DNA of 27,837 nt from a virus, in IMG/VR virus record IMGVR_UViG_3300035181_000873, positions 1 to 27,837 of that record; one strand, written 5' to 3'. Within the stretch, counting starts at the first letter, position 1, and each line of letters opens with the position of its first letter. Of this stretch, positions 6,344 through 15,108 are shown piece after piece. A model generated the notes under the pieces. That model saw only the letters and a list, made by a program, of their open reading frames with translations. It searched no databases and was not told where the DNA came from. Made by a program: the position numbers and the translations under genes.

Positions 6344-7210
6344 CTAAATATTCAATCCTACTGTAAAGCCCTCAGATGTGTGCGTTGAATCATTGGTAAC
6401 AGTCAAAAAATTAAACCCGAACTCATCTCCTTTATTAGCTGTCGTGGTAAGTGTTGGGACTGTAGCTCCTGGCCACGATAGCCCAGTCCACCACGAGACT
6501 GTCCGGCCGCCGACACTATCTTGGATGATTTTGATAAGCACGGTTTTTGGAATGAGTGGGACGTTTGAGAATGCGAGAGTGGTGTTACCCGCGCCCATAG
6601 TTACCTTGAATTTTTTACCTAGAGACAGGTTGAGAGTCGTTGTACCGGCGACAGTTGCGGCGACCGATACCCAAGCATCTTGAGTCAGTAGGTCAGCGCG
6701 CCAGCCGGCTTGAGGACGTACATCCGCGATTGACGCCGGGACTGACCCGCCAGAGTTTACAGTGACGTTCGCGAGAATGATATACGGGTTTGAGGCACCG
6801 ATCGCAGCTTGGATAGTTGCACCGCTTGGAGCGGTTGGCGAGCCAGCGGGAGTGCCATCGACCGAGACGACTTTGGCCACACCTGAGCCATCAGAGACGG
6901 GCGAGGCGGCAAGATCCACATACAAGACGATTGAGCTGATACGCGGGTTACCAGAGGAGTTGGCAGTAAGTGCAAGGTTAGCAATCTGAGCTGAGTTGAT
7001 GATTGGGTAACCATCGCCACCGCCAGATGCAAGGATGTACGCACGGCCTGCAGCGATATTGACTGTGAGACCAGCGCCGGCGCTGACGACGAACTGGGTC
7101 CCATTGACGATGTCCATGACGCCGTTGACCTTGAGCATGTCTGTCAAAAACTGCAAAAATGTCGATTGTGGAATGGCGGTTGCACCTGAGCGCACTGTGT
7201 ATAGTGTCAT
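6344..7210 (-). CDS. Upper tail fibre / receptor-binding protein
   Basis: 288 aa. The N-terminal half resembles the attachment region of siphovirus fibres (GLTVNIAAGRAYILASGGGDGYPI, then ISSIVLYVDLA and VPASIADVRPQAGW). The C-terminal part is a beta-rich domain with STHTSEGFTVG near the end. It probably joins the tail hub to the glycine-rich adhesin made next in the same transcript. It opens the fibre module behind promoter P7. The assignment rests on position and beta-rich character. Confidence 0.65.
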   Translation of the reverse strand: MTLYTVRSGATAIPQSTFLQFLTDMLKVNGVMDIVNGTQFVVSAGAGLTVNIAAGRAYILASGGGDGYPIINSAQIANLALTANSSGNPRISSIVLYVDLAASPVSDGSGVAKVVSVDGTPAGSPTAPSGATIQAAIGASNPYIILANVTVNSGGSVPASIADVRPQAGWRADLLTQDAWVSVAATVAGTTTLNLSLGKKFKVTMGAGNTTLAFSNVPLIPKTVLIKIIQDSVGGRTVSWWTGLSWPGATVPTLTTTANKGDEFGFNFLTVTNDSTHTSEGFTVGLNI

Positions 7211-7216
7211 ACCTAA

Positions 7217-7248
7217 ATTTTATCTGTCACGGATCCCGATGTTATACA
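7217..7248 (-). promoter_or_regulatory. Late promoter P7 (fibre module)
   Basis: TGTATAAC (7248-7241), 18 bp, TAAAAT (7222-7217), TT, AGGT, then ATG 7210, six bases after the box. It lies in the 38-bp gap between two tail genes. Leaderless initiation is expected. Confidence 0.8.
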
Positions 7249-7494
7249 TCAAGCGAGGGTGACTGCCTTTACGCCTCCCGACGTTTTAACTTTTAACTGG
7301 TTACTCGCAGTGTTGTACCAAATCTCACCATTCGGAGGGGTCGCGGGGTCCGAAGCCACCATCTTGATGACTAGGTAACCAGTGGTATCGGTTACCGCTG
7401 GGATTGTGATTTTTTGGATTATCATGCCACGCTCAAGCTTCTCGACTCTGAGTACTAGATCGGATAGTAAGCGGACCAGTAGGTCAATGTTCAT
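7249..7494 (-). CDS. Small tail protein with coiled-coil start
   Basis: 81 aa. A heptad-like helix (DLLVRLLSDLVLRVEKLER) is followed by a short beta module with PPNGEIWYNTASNQLKVKTSGG, a strand pattern common in fibre and baseplate proteins where a simulated-label phrase (G-IWYN-ts-NqLkv) precedes a trimeric region. It is probably a minor trimeric tail-tip protein. It starts at ATG 7494, two bases after the hub gene stop, within the tape-measure transcript. Confidence 0.6.
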   Translation of the reverse strand: MNIDLLVRLLSDLVLRVEKLERGMIIQKITIPAVTDTTGYLVIKMVASDPATPPNGEIWYNTASNQLKVKTSGGVKAVTLA

Positions 7495-7496
7495 AG

Positions 7497-8558
7497 TTAC
7501 ACCACCAGCATGTCGAGTTGGACGGTGATCGCACCGGCCTGATCGACATCGATCGTTTGTTTTTTAACCCTGTATAGACCATTATTCACGCCCGCCTCTG
7601 GGATGTTCACGGTGAGGGTATCCCCGATCGCATACGTCGTGATGTCTGGGTCACCGCCTTCGTGTTTGACAGAGATCATAGTGAGGGGTAATTGATTCAG
7701 CTGGATAAACTTAGAGCCCTCGTTTGATAGGACATTGGTGTCGGCCGCGCCGGGGTCGCTAATAACATCCTCGAGGAGTGTATAGCTATTGATCGTACTA
7801 CCTGACGCCTGCACGTTGACGACTGCCTGGTCGTTATTGATTCCCTGACCAGTCGCAAAGACTGAGTTTGTCATCGACAAGAGCATCGGGACCTTGGCAG
7901 TCATACCCAGGATGTTATTGTCGTCGAGGATGATGTTTTGTCGGACGGTACCCATGAATGGATAGTAGAGATTGAGTTTCTTGGTGACGTCGAGATCGAA
8001 ATCAAAGGATCCGAGCTGGCGCGCGTTGCTCAAGTTGATAATCTCGGTCCTCAGTTCGGCGTTTTTATAGGTGACTGTCACTGCCAAGCCAGTCACGGCG
8101 GTGACTCCGGCCGTGATGCCCAGGTTACCATAAGTGAGCGCCTGAGAGGTATTGATCAGGCTCATGGGAATGGTGGCAGGATCGGCCGCGGTAAAGCTGA
8201 GCATAGTCGAGCCAGTCCGGCGCTTCTGTAATAACGAAAAATAGTCGACCCCAGCGACCGTGACCTGGTAGCCACCAGAGGCATCGCGAGAGATGTCAAA
8301 CTCAGTCACGACGCCAAGCCATTGCAGGTTGCCGTTGACGTATACCTGTATCTCGCGCATGGTCGCGGTGAATAACTGGGCGACCGTAGTACTGTAGGTG
8401 GTGGCGAGCGCTTTGAGCGATGGGTAGTCAAGATTGAGGGTGATCTGCTTGCCGAAGTTGAGCTCGTTGATCCACTGTATCGTGTTAAATGGCAACTCGT
8501 AGACGGTCCCACCGACCGTATCCCTGAGCATAAGTGTGACTGTGGGTGAGATTGTCAT
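7497..8558 (-). CDS. Tail hub / baseplate protein (Gp37- or Tal-like)
   Basis: 353 aa, beta-rich, in the standard place after the distal tail protein. Residues 1-110 (INELNFGKQITLNLDYPSL..., REIQVYVNGNLQWLGVV, VTVAGVDYFSLL) match the pattern of hub proteins, in which a ligand-style oligonucleotide-fold-like barrel is followed by a second similar domain. The C-terminal part (TYAIGDTLTVNIPEAGVNNGLYRVKKQTID) is like the end of ReqiPepy6 Gp37-type proteins. It would close the tail tube and hold the fibres. GGGG lies five bases before ATG 8558. The exact family is inferred from motifs and synteny. Confidence 0.7.
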   Translation of the reverse strand: MTISPTVTLMLRDTVGGTVYELPFNTIQWINELNFGKQITLNLDYPSLKALATTYSTTVAQLFTATMREIQVYVNGNLQWLGVVTEFDISRDASGGYQVTVAGVDYFSLLQKRRTGSTMLSFTAADPATIPMSLINTSQALTYGNLGITAGVTAVTGLAVTVTYKNAELRTEIINLSNARQLGSFDFDLDVTKKLNLYYPFMGTVRQNIILDDNNILGMTAKVPMLLSMTNSVFATGQGINNDQAVVNVQASGSTINSYTLLEDVISDPGAADTNVLSNEGSKFIQLNQLPLTMISVKHEGGDPDITTYAIGDTLTVNIPEAGVNNGLYRVKKQTIDVDQAGAITVQLDMLVV

Positions 8559-8567
8559 ATGACCCCT

Positions 8568-9404
8568 TTATATTGCGTTTAGGTATGTATCTCTGAAAGT
8601 CATCGCGCAGTAGCCGGTATCAGTCAGATTGGCATTGCCGAGAGTCACATTGATGCTACCAATAGGTACAAGCCACCACGTGCCATAGATTGAAGCGCGT
8701 ACACTATTACCGGATGGGTAAAGTACGGCTGTCCGGTTGTATACGTCAACTGTGATGTATTGACCGGCCGGGATCGTGTAGGCGATCGAGAGTGTCTCGC
8801 CAGTCGTTTGGTCGGTGATTGTGGGGTTAGTAAGGGGACCGTAGAAGGTGTAGGTCGGATAGGCCGGGTAGTTGCCACCATTATTGACACTGACCACATT
8901 GATCTGACCGTTGGACATATTGAGCGGGATGCCAAAGGGGATCGCGAAGCCTCCGCCATTGATGATACTGATCGAGGCGCTATCTACCGCCGAGTTCATG
9001 AAAAACGGATACTCTGACTCGAACGTCACTTCGACCGTCGAGGCTAGCGAGTCGTCGGCTGTGTAGTCTCCGGTCACCTGTGCGGCTTTGATGTCGAGCT
9101 GTAATTGCTTGCCATCCGATCGGGTGATAATGAGGGTCTGTACTCCGGTCGAGTGGACCTTGCCGATGATCTGTATGAAGTTTGTACGCTGAGTGTTGAG
9201 GTCCGAGAATGAGGTACCGATGATTTTGAAGTCCATGACCAGCTGATAGTTGGCGAAGGTCGGGGTGACGAGCTTACTACCTTGATAGCCGCCACGCTTC
9301 GATCGCGTATATACCACGGCAGGGTAGCTCGCATTTTGGATCGACTGTAAAAGTATCTGAGCTGAGAGGAGGTTACTACCGCCAAGGGTCATGCCGGTGA
9401 TCAT
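8568..9404 (-). CDS. Distal tail protein (Dit)
   Basis: 278 aa. The N-terminal 140 residues carry Sipho_tail-type features: YTRSKRGGYQGSKLVTPTF, VMDFKIIGTSF, then TLIITRSDGKQLQLDIKA and STVEVTFESEYPFF. The C-terminal 140 residues form a second beta-domain (galectin-like in many Dit proteins). It connects the tail tube to the hub. Its ATG overlaps the tape-measure stop (ATGA), which fixes the start. The order tape measure, Dit, hub is that of siphophages. Confidence 0.8.
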   Translation of the reverse strand: MITGMTLGGSNLLSAQILLQSIQNASYPAVVYTRSKRGGYQGSKLVTPTFANYQLVMDFKIIGTSFSDLNTQRTNFIQIIGKVHSTGVQTLIITRSDGKQLQLDIKAAQVTGDYTADDSLASTVEVTFESEYPFFMNSAVDSASISIINGGGFAIPFGIPLNMSNGQINVVSVNNGGNYPAYPTYTFYGPLTNPTITDQTTGETLSIAYTIPAGQYITVDVYNRTAVLYPSGNSVRASIYGTWWLVPIGSINVTLGNANLTDTGYCAMTFRDTYLNAI

Positions 9405-11395
9405 CTTGTGTTCCTCACTGCGAAGGCGATCCGATTAGCGAGGACCGGGAAGTCGGCGTCGCTGTTCATAGTCGCATAGATATTGATAGGCGTGTGGTTT
9501 GTAGTTTTATTGACGGATGCGGGGGTAGGCGCACGGCCTGCGAGCATCTCTTTGGAGAGCACAAACTCGCCAGCGTGTACCATGGCGATCCCGGTCTGCG
9601 GGACCCAGCCACCTTGGTCAAAATGCGGGATGTTTGGGATTTTAATACCGCTCGCGCCCGGCACTTTGCCAACCAGGGTATTCGCCCCATTGATGAGGCC
9701 ATTGAGTGTATCGATCACCCCGTTAACCATGCCTTTGACAGTTGAGGTGATGAAGTTCACAGACCCCAAGACGATTGACTTGATCCCGTCCCACACGTCA
9801 CTCATTCCCTGTTTGATACCTTGCCAGGCTTTGGTCCAGTTGCCGGTTAGTACGCCCAGGCCGATCGAGAGGATAGTCGAGATGAGGCCCCAGCTTATCT
9901 CTATAATGCCCTTGATCAGTCCCCAGGTGAATTGCAGAGTGCCGACGATGGTACCCCAGAGCATGTCCCAGATACCTTTGATCACACCGACCCCGACTTG
10001 AAAAATAGCTTGAATGATCGGCCAGGCGATGCGTAGGTACACCATGATCTGATCAACGTTGACCTTAATGATTGCACGAAGCCCCTCAAACGCCGCAGAA
10101 TTGCGCTGCATAAAGGCGTTGATCTGTCCACCGATTACGCCAATAAAGCCCATAAATGAGGCTGAGAGGGCTTGGATCGTTGGTACGACCGATTGTATGG
10201 CACCTTGGACCTGACCCCAGCGCGTATAAAGTAGGTAGGCGATGCCGGCCATTGCGCCGAGGACAAAGATCACTGGTAGGCCGACGCTGCCAATCATGGC
10301 CAGGCCAGCAACGAGCTTGGGTAGGAAACCAATAAATATGAGGATAGGTCCGCCAATGAGCGAGAAAGCGGTCCCAAACTTCACTACATTGACGATGGTG
10401 TCGTACATCTTGGGGTCCATATTATTGAGGTGATCGATCACACCATTGATTTGCTTTGCAAATTCGGTGAGGGTAGGCAATAATCGAGCGCCAAGGCTCT
10501 CCTTGAGAGAGTCGATTGAGGCGGTCATAACCTCCATTTGCCCGGCGTAGCTTTTGCTAAACGCGTCAGCTTGCCCCTTGGCAGCCTGTTGGACCGCGGC
10601 GATCGCTTCGATGCCTTTGGCACCCTTTGGTAGCTCGATGCCTAGCTGTTTGAGTACGCGCAGATTACCTTCGTATGCCATTGTGAGTTGTAGCTGTGCA
10701 GTCGATAGGTCCTCGTGTTTGTACCTAGCAAGGTCTGCCGAGGCGGCGAGCATGGCTTGAGCGTCTTTGACATTGTTTGTTATATTGAGGGATTTTGCGA
10801 ATGCCTCAGCGGTAACGTTATTGTCGAAGCCGAGTTGTATGTACGATTTCGCGAGGCCTTCGGTGATTTTTTGGAGAGTGTCAAAACTCGTGGCGCTCTT
10901 GTTAGCCACGGTCATCATGTACCCTTTGCTCACGGTCGTGGCGTCGACCTGCATTTTGAGGAGTTGCTGGGCTTTGACCTCGTTTTGCAGGGCGGTGATC
11001 TCGTCTTTGTGGTTGCCCCCTTGGACCTGGTAGGTGAGTATTTGCTGTTTTAGTGAGGCGATGTGATTATCGATCGCGGCCTTGTTTGCCTTGAGCTCAG
11101 CCCCATTGCCTGCCACCGCTACAGTGGTGGTCTGCATGCGCTCTGAGACGTTCTGCAAAGTTTGATTGACACTCGCCCAGGTGGCTTCGTCAGCTGAGGC
11201 GGCATCGGCCCATGATTTGAGGGTTGCGAGGCCTGCCATTCCGACACCAGTCAGTATGCCACCAGCGACCTTGAAAGCCGTGCTCATCGCCTCGGCTTGT
11301 TTGCCAGCCTTATCGACAGCGTTACCCACACCCTCAATAACTTTGGTGGCTTCGTCGCGGGCTTGTAGTACGATCTCGAGTATATTGTTATCCAT
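9401..11395 (-). CDS. Tail tape measure protein
   Basis: 664 aa. It contains long amphipathic helices (about 85-150, ANKAAIDNHIASLKQQI and ITALQNEVKAQQ), a membrane-like block (about 340-395) and repeated Trp/Gly hydrophobic stretches (IKGIWDMLWGTIVGT, AWQGIKQGMSDVWDGIKS), ending with a Gly/Pro-rich C-terminus. Tape-measure length sets tail length in siphophages; at about 0.15 nm per residue this predicts a tail near 100 nm. It follows the frameshifted tail chaperones, as usual, and starts behind promoter P6. Confidence 0.9.
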   Translation of the reverse strand: MDNNILEIVLQARDEATKVIEGVGNAVDKAGKQAEAMSTAFKVAGGILTGVGMAGLATLKSWADAASADEATWASVNQTLQNVSERMQTTTVAVAGNGAELKANKAAIDNHIASLKQQILTYQVQGGNHKDEITALQNEVKAQQLLKMQVDATTVSKGYMMTVANKSATSFDTLQKITEGLAKSYIQLGFDNNVTAEAFAKSLNITNNVKDAQAMLAASADLARYKHEDLSTAQLQLTMAYEGNLRVLKQLGIELPKGAKGIEAIAAVQQAAKGQADAFSKSYAGQMEVMTASIDSLKESLGARLLPTLTEFAKQINGVIDHLNNMDPKMYDTIVNVVKFGTAFSLIGGPILIFIGFLPKLVAGLAMIGSVGLPVIFVLGAMAGIAYLLYTRWGQVQGAIQSVVPTIQALSASFMGFIGVIGGQINAFMQRNSAAFEGLRAIIKVNVDQIMVYLRIAWPIIQAIFQVGVGVIKGIWDMLWGTIVGTLQFTWGLIKGIIEISWGLISTILSIGLGVLTGNWTKAWQGIKQGMSDVWDGIKSIVLGSVNFITSTVKGMVNGVIDTLNGLINGANTLVGKVPGASGIKIPNIPHFDQGGWVPQTGIAMVHAGEFVLSKEMLAGRAPTPASVNKTTNHTPINIYATMNSDADFPVLANRIAFAVRNTR

Positions 11396-11409
11396 AGGCT
11401 TCTGTCTCT

Positions 11410-11441
11410 ATCGTATCGACGAATGGTGTGGGAGTTATACA
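11410..11441 (-). promoter_or_regulatory. Late promoter P6 (tape-measure module)
   Basis: TGTATAAC (11441-11434), 18 bp, TACGAT (11415-11410), then AGAGACAGAAGCCT and ATG 11395, 14 bases after the box, the longest leader of the set. The upstream box lies just after the stop of the frameshifted chaperone. Confidence 0.8.
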
Positions 11442-11442
11442 A

Positions 11443-12023
11443 TTACGGCGCTGGGATCATTGGCACTAGGGTGCTGTTTTGTGACTGAGCTTGCTCGGCT
11501 TTGTTTTTACCGTCCAGATACGCCATCGTCATCCCGACCCACCATGCCGGCTGAGACATAAAGTCGCGGTAGGTGAGTCCGAGCGAGTAGCAGGCGTGCA
11601 CAATGATCAGGTGGTCGTCGTCGGTTCTAATCTTGGATTTTTCGCGGTACGCCTTGAAGACTGCTAGGGTCAGTTCGTCGTTTTTTTTTCGGTGAAAGGC
11701 GCGGACGCCTCGGCCATGATTTTATTGATCTCGGTTACGATCTCCATGCCATCTACGGGAGGCAGTGGGAGTGATCCGCCCTCGTGAGGGACCGGGTTGC
11801 CAGCTTTGTCAGTGATTGACTTGATGAGGAAACTCATCGCGAGCTTGTTAGCGTCGTGCATGACGTTAGCAGGGATATTGCCGAGATCAGGCGTGCCCGT
11901 AGCCGCATTGACGACCGCGTTTGCGGTCCAGAGCTTTTGGATTTCGATAAACTGGTCGTACGTTAAAAACGTCGAGAATACGACGGCATAGCCTGATTGT
12001 GTAACTATCTTTTTGTCGTCCAT
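11443..12023 (-). CDS. Tail assembly chaperone, -1 frameshift product (gpGT-like)
   Basis: The 117-aa chaperone frame and a downstream open frame without its own start are joined by a -1 slip on a run of nine A (minus strand, 11689-11681). Reading GAA AAA AAA and slipping back one base continues as NDELTLAVFKAYREK for 79 residues, through QPAWWVGMTMAYLDG, to TAA at 11443-11445, giving about 193 aa. This matches lambda G/GT: the short and long forms bind the tape-measure protein and recruit tail-tube subunits. Sitting between tail tube and tape measure is the conserved place. The frameshift itself is inferred from slippery sequence, frame and context. Confidence 0.8.
11670..12023 (-). CDS. Tail assembly chaperone, short form (gpG-like)
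   Basis: 117 aa, helical, starting at ATG 12023 four bases after the tail-tube stop and ending at TGA 11670-11672, just after the slippery A-run (…TEKKTTN). It is the unshifted product, expected to be the more abundant form. It has no catalytic motifs. Its function as tape-measure chaperone is inferred from synteny and the frameshift overlap. Confidence 0.8.
   Translation of the reverse strand: MDDKKIVTQSGYAVVFSTFLTYDQFIEIQKLWTANAVVNAATGTPDLGNIPANVMHDANKLAMSFLIKSITDKAGNPVPHEGGSLPLPPVDGMEIVTEINKIMAEASAPFTEKKTTN
11681..11689 (-). other. Programmed -1 frameshift site (A9)
   Basis: Nine consecutive A on the minus strand, read as GAA AAA AAA ACG in frame 0, nine bases before the frame-0 stop. 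It satisfies the X XXY YYZ heptamer (A AAA AAA). It joins the chaperone short form to its extension. Confidence 0.75.
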
Positions 12024-12026
12024 ATG

Positions 12027-12980
12027 TTATGCCAAGGTTGCGGTAAGGTTGGTCACGGTAACGCCGAGCAACTTACTTGTCGCAGTGTCATAGACACCGT
12101 TAAATTCGATCGTCAAGAGGTTGTGCGAGTTCGTGATTGGAGCTGTGACAGCCGTATAGAAAGCTTTGGGGATAGTGATGTCGAGGACATAGTGAGCGCC
12201 AGTGCCGATGGTAGCAGCGCCAGTGCAGATGATCTCAATGCTCTCAGCGGTCCCAGCGACATAGTTAGTTAGGCGAGTGTTTGTAGTTGTGTCGAGATAG
12301 ACCTCGATTTTACCTGAGACTTCGGACCCACCAGAGATCGAGGCGTATGAGGGCTCAACAGATCCAAGGGCATGGACCATCTCAAGACCATTTTTGTAGG
12401 TCAGTTCAAAGCTCTCGACCTCGCCGATTGCCGATCCGCCAATTTTGACGACGGTCTGCGAGTGATCGAATGCTGGGACCGTTGAGAATGACGGAGTGAT
12501 CGCGGTTGCGGTTGCCTGAGTCTTGGCCATGAACGTTGGCTCGACGGCAATCATCTCGCCACTTTTGCCGGTCACTTTGAGTTGAGACACGATACTACCT
12601 GCAAAGCGGTACACTGCTTCGGCCTGTGCCTGTTCGATTGTGAGTGATGGCTTGGGGTTGGTTTCGGTGAAGACGTGGTCATATACGATAGTCTCGCCAG
12701 CGTGAGTCGCTGGGGTGTCGGTTCCCATCGCGGAGAGCCAAAGATAGGCAATGTGGTCGGCGAAAGCGTCGAGGGTAAAGTTTCCCTCGTAGGTAACTTT
12801 ACCCTTGATAGCTGTGAGATTTTTCTGTAGTTGACCACGAACTCCGGGAATGAGGGCGATATTTTCTTTGATGGTCATGCCGCCAGTTGGGCGAACGGTC
12901 ACCGACTTGTCAGGTACAACTGCTGTGCCCCAGGTGGTTTCTTTTTTGTACGAGATGGCTGCGAGTAGACCGACTGACAT
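12027..12980 (-). CDS. Major tail tube protein
   Basis: 317 aa, beta-rich, in the tail-tube position before the chaperones. It starts LLAAISYKKETTWGTAV, a common opening of phage tail tube proteins, continues with VTYEGNFTLDAFADHIAYLW, and has a second beta domain (about 160-260: IGEVESFELTYKNGLE, SGKIEVYLDT). It would polymerise into the tube around the tape measure. AAGGGG eight bases before the ATG is one of the stronger ribosome-binding sites here, fitting an abundant protein made from a downstream cistron of P5. Confidence 0.85.
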   Translation of the reverse strand: MSVGLLAAISYKKETTWGTAVVPDKSVTVRPTGGMTIKENIALIPGVRGQLQKNLTAIKGKVTYEGNFTLDAFADHIAYLWLSAMGTDTPATHAGETIVYDHVFTETNPKPSLTIEQAQAEAVYRFAGSIVSQLKVTGKSGEMIAVEPTFMAKTQATATAITPSFSTVPAFDHSQTVVKIGGSAIGEVESFELTYKNGLEMVHALGSVEPSYASISGGSEVSGKIEVYLDTTTNTRLTNYVAGTAESIEIICTGAATIGTGAHYVLDITIPKAFYTAVTAPITNSHNLLTIEFNGVYDTATSKLLGVTVTNLTATLA

Positions 12981-12983
12981 ATT

Positions 12984-13172
12984 TTATTTCCCCTTCTTTT
13001 TATTATCTTGTACTTCGAGCTCGGGTTTAGCGTCTGATTGATCACTGACAGTCACAAAATTTGCGTTGTCGATGACTTGATCAGTCTCTACCACTTCGCC
13101 GGTCTGTGAGACCGTGATACCGAGTGAGGGTAAGTGTATTTCGCCGGTTCCGATGTATCTATATTTAGTCAT
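12984..13172 (-). CDS. Small protein before the tail tube
   Basis: 62 aa: a short beta-type N-terminus (KYRYIGTGEIHLPSLGITV) and a polar, charged C-terminus ending NKKKGK. Its layout parallels the 73-aa protein at 15144-15365 (strand, valine-rich middle, Lys-rich tail), so the two may share a fold. First gene behind P5. Function unknown, possibly a minor tail or head protein. Confidence 0.65.
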   Translation of the reverse strand: MTKYRYIGTGEIHLPSLGITVSQTGEVVETDQVIDNANFVTVSDQSDAKPELEVQDNKKKGK

Positions 13173-13181
13173 ACTACCTCT

Positions 13182-13213
13182 ATTCTATCGGCCACCTTTG
13201 CGGGTGTTATACA
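13182..13213 (-). promoter_or_regulatory. Late promoter P5 (tail-tube module)
   Basis: TGTATAAC (13213-13206), 18 bp, TAGAAT (13187-13182), AG, AGGT, AGT, then ATG 13172, nine bases after the box. Confidence 0.8.
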
Positions 13214-13220
13214 TTATTTG

Positions 13221-13664
13221 CTACACCAGGGCGCCGGTCCCTCGCTGGATGCGTACTACTGAGGTAACCGTAAATTCGGCAATCCTGACGGGCGACTCTT
13301 TTGTGCCGTACCGCCACGATCCGCCGGTGAGGATCGCGTAGTTACACGCACCGTTCAGCGTGATGTTATTGTCGAATGCTTGCTGCATCGTATCGGCAAG
13401 CCCTTCGAGAATGTCCTCATAGTCTGGATCGTTGGCTTCGTCGGTCCTGAAGTACAGCCTGACGATGTGCTGGTATGTACGCTCGTCAACTCCACCCACA
13501 CCAATGCTCGAGAATTTATTAGCGTGACCCTTGGCCTCGACGGTTGCGGCCGGATAGGACCCAAGCGCCTTGGCTTCTTTGGCATACACAACGGCGATCC
13601 CGGTGACAGTGTTCAGCACCGTAACGATTTGATCCTTGATATTTTTGTAACCGTATACGGTCAT
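13221..13664 (-). CDS. Tail terminator / tail completion protein
   Basis: 147 aa of alpha/beta type (IKDQIVTVLNTVTGIAVVYAKEAKALGSYPAATVEAKGH, IVRLYFRTDEAND, then LEGLADTMQQAF). Length, the pattern of a helix followed by strands, and its position after the HK97 gp10-like gene and before the tail-tube genes match tail terminator proteins, which cap the tail at the head side. Its ATG overlaps the gp10-like stop (ATGA). Confidence 0.7.
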   Translation of the reverse strand: MTVYGYKNIKDQIVTVLNTVTGIAVVYAKEAKALGSYPAATVEAKGHANKFSSIGVGGVDERTYQHIVRLYFRTDEANDPDYEDILEGLADTMQQAFDNNITLNGACNYAILTGGSWRYGTKESPVRIAEFTVTSVVRIQRGTGALV

Positions 13665-14140
13665 ACTTGCCCCCTGACGCTATCGATTATTTTAGTAACA
13701 GCACTCTGCAGGTTTGCGGACAGGATGGGACCACCGGCCTCCTTGGCGTCTCGCATGTAGAATTTTGGCCGGATATTGCCGATGTACGTATACGGACGTG
13801 TGCGGCCGTTTGAGGTGGCGCGACCCCGTGAGACGTTGATCGTCATCCCGACAGTCCCGTACTCTTGGGCGCGGGCATATTCGAGATCGGTACCTACCAC
13901 GCCGACGATGTTATCACCCTCGATCCTGGCTTTGTGCCCCGGCGACTGCTCATAGTGAATCGATCCCCAGAGAGCACCGCGGAGATGAGGGGCGTGTGAG
14001 ACGGCATAAGCTTGGATATTGTAGCCAGCGGCATCGATCGCGTCTGAGATAGCCTTGGTCGCCACTGAGCCTACGTTTTTGAGCGCCTGGGCTAGTGTGT
14101 CGGCGCCGATGACTGTAGCTGATAGCGAGTAGTCTGCCAT
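13661..14140 (-). CDS. HK97 gp10-like head-tail component
   Basis: 159 aa. The motifs AHAPHLRGALWGSIHYE-type (here SHAPHLRGALWGSIHY) and VGVVGTDLEYARAQEYGT are characteristic of the HK97 gp10 family (residues about 50-100). These proteins lie in the head-tail joining block. ATG 14140 has GAGG eight bases upstream and sits one base after the preceding stop. Confidence 0.85.
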   Translation of the reverse strand: MADYSLSATVIGADTLAQALKNVGSVATKAISDAIDAAGYNIQAYAVSHAPHLRGALWGSIHYEQSPGHKARIEGDNIVGVVGTDLEYARAQEYGTVGMTINVSRGRATSNGRTRPYTYIGNIRPKFYMRDAKEAGGPILSANLQSAVTKIIDSVRGQV

Positions 14141-14141
14141 A

Positions 14142-14462
14142 CTATACGACCTCGTGTAACATTGCTCGAATATATGAGAGTGGTCGCCAGTTTATGACGA
14201 AGGGGACTCCGTCAAGTAGGTACACGGTCCCATTCTGATCGATCACCTTGTCTCCGGCTTTGAGCACAACCGTGGTGTCGTATACGAAGAGCTCGAATAG
14301 TTGGAAGGCTGGCACGTCGACTGATGGCTGTACATCGGTCCCGGTGGGTGCGAGACAGCACACGACGCCGGTATATGCGGCAGTGGAGTCCCACGCCTCG
14401 GTATTGCCGGTTCGTTTCTGGTGATACACACTGACTATGTTATTTCGTGGTAGTGTCGGCAT
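14142..14462 (-). CDS. Head closure / stopper protein
   Basis: 106 aa, beta-rich (NIVSVYHQKRTGN, FELFVYDTTVVLKAGDKVIDQNGTVYLLDG). Size and place between the connector (14464-15102) and gp10-like gene match head-closure proteins such as SPP1 gp16, which plug the portal after packaging. No ribosome-binding site is obvious. ATG 14462 follows the previous stop by one base, so translation is probably coupled. Confidence 0.65.
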   Translation of the reverse strand: MPTLPRNNIVSVYHQKRTGNTEAWDSTAAYTGVVCCLAPTGTDVQPSVDVPAFQLFELFVYDTTVVLKAGDKVIDQNGTVYLLDGVPFVINWRPLSYIRAMLHEVV

Positions 14463-14463
14463 T

Positions 14464-15102
14464 TTACATTCGATCGACAGGAATCAGCCGGTACTGATCG
14501 AGCGCGAGGACCACAAAGTCAGGTATGCCACTCGTGGCGTCCTCTTTGTACCTTGCGCTTACCGTTCCGGCCGCAACCTGTACGGGGTCTCTCCCTGCAT
14601 CTGGTCCGGCTAATACTTTGCGCGCAGTCCATTCGATCATCGCTTGTTTGATTGTGGCGGGTAGAGCTTGCGAGGCATCTGAGTTGTAGGTGATTTGTAC
14701 CGATTTAAACCCAAGCGGATTGGGTAGCATGATGGTCATGGGGCGTACCCACATTTTGATATGGGTCCCGTAGTTGTAGACGTAGTGCATATCCCAAACA
14801 ACACCACCGACGGTCACGCTGATCACCCCACCCGCTAGCGGGATCGTGGAGTCGGCGGGAGTGGCTGAGATCGAGGGCTTGCCGACAAAAAATGTATCCT
14901 TGGCGTAGGGAGCGGTAGAGTCCTCAAGTGCGTCGAAGTTCTCGACGACTGGGTTGCTAAAATTCCAAGTGCGATTGCAGTACTGATCGACCATGTCCAT
15001 CATGGCTGGGACCATCGCGGTCACGGCTGCTGTCTCGGCTGTGGTTAGGGTCCGCTGTAAATATGTGGCTACATCTGAGGCGGTGATATACGTGTACGTC
15101 AT
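14464..15102 (-). CDS. Head-tail connector (adaptor) protein
   Basis: 212 aa. It starts with the helical pattern of gp6/gp15-type adaptors (TASDVATYLQRTLTTAETAAVTAMVPAMMDMVDQYCNRTW), then a beta insertion (SVTVGGVVWDMHYVYNYGTHIKMWV) and a last helix in TIKQAMIEWTARKVLAG. Such adaptors form the ring under the portal. It opens module P4, and the ATG comes six bases after the -10 box, with AGGT touching it. Confidence 0.75.
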   Translation of the reverse strand: MTYTYITASDVATYLQRTLTTAETAAVTAMVPAMMDMVDQYCNRTWNFSNPVVENFDALEDSTAPYAKDTFFVGKPSISATPADSTIPLAGGVISVTVGGVVWDMHYVYNYGTHIKMWVRPMTIMLPNPLGFKSVQITYNSDASQALPATIKQAMIEWTARKVLAGPDAGRDPVQVAAGTVSARYKEDATSGIPDFVVLALDQYRLIPVDRM

Positions 15103-15108
15103 ACCTTT

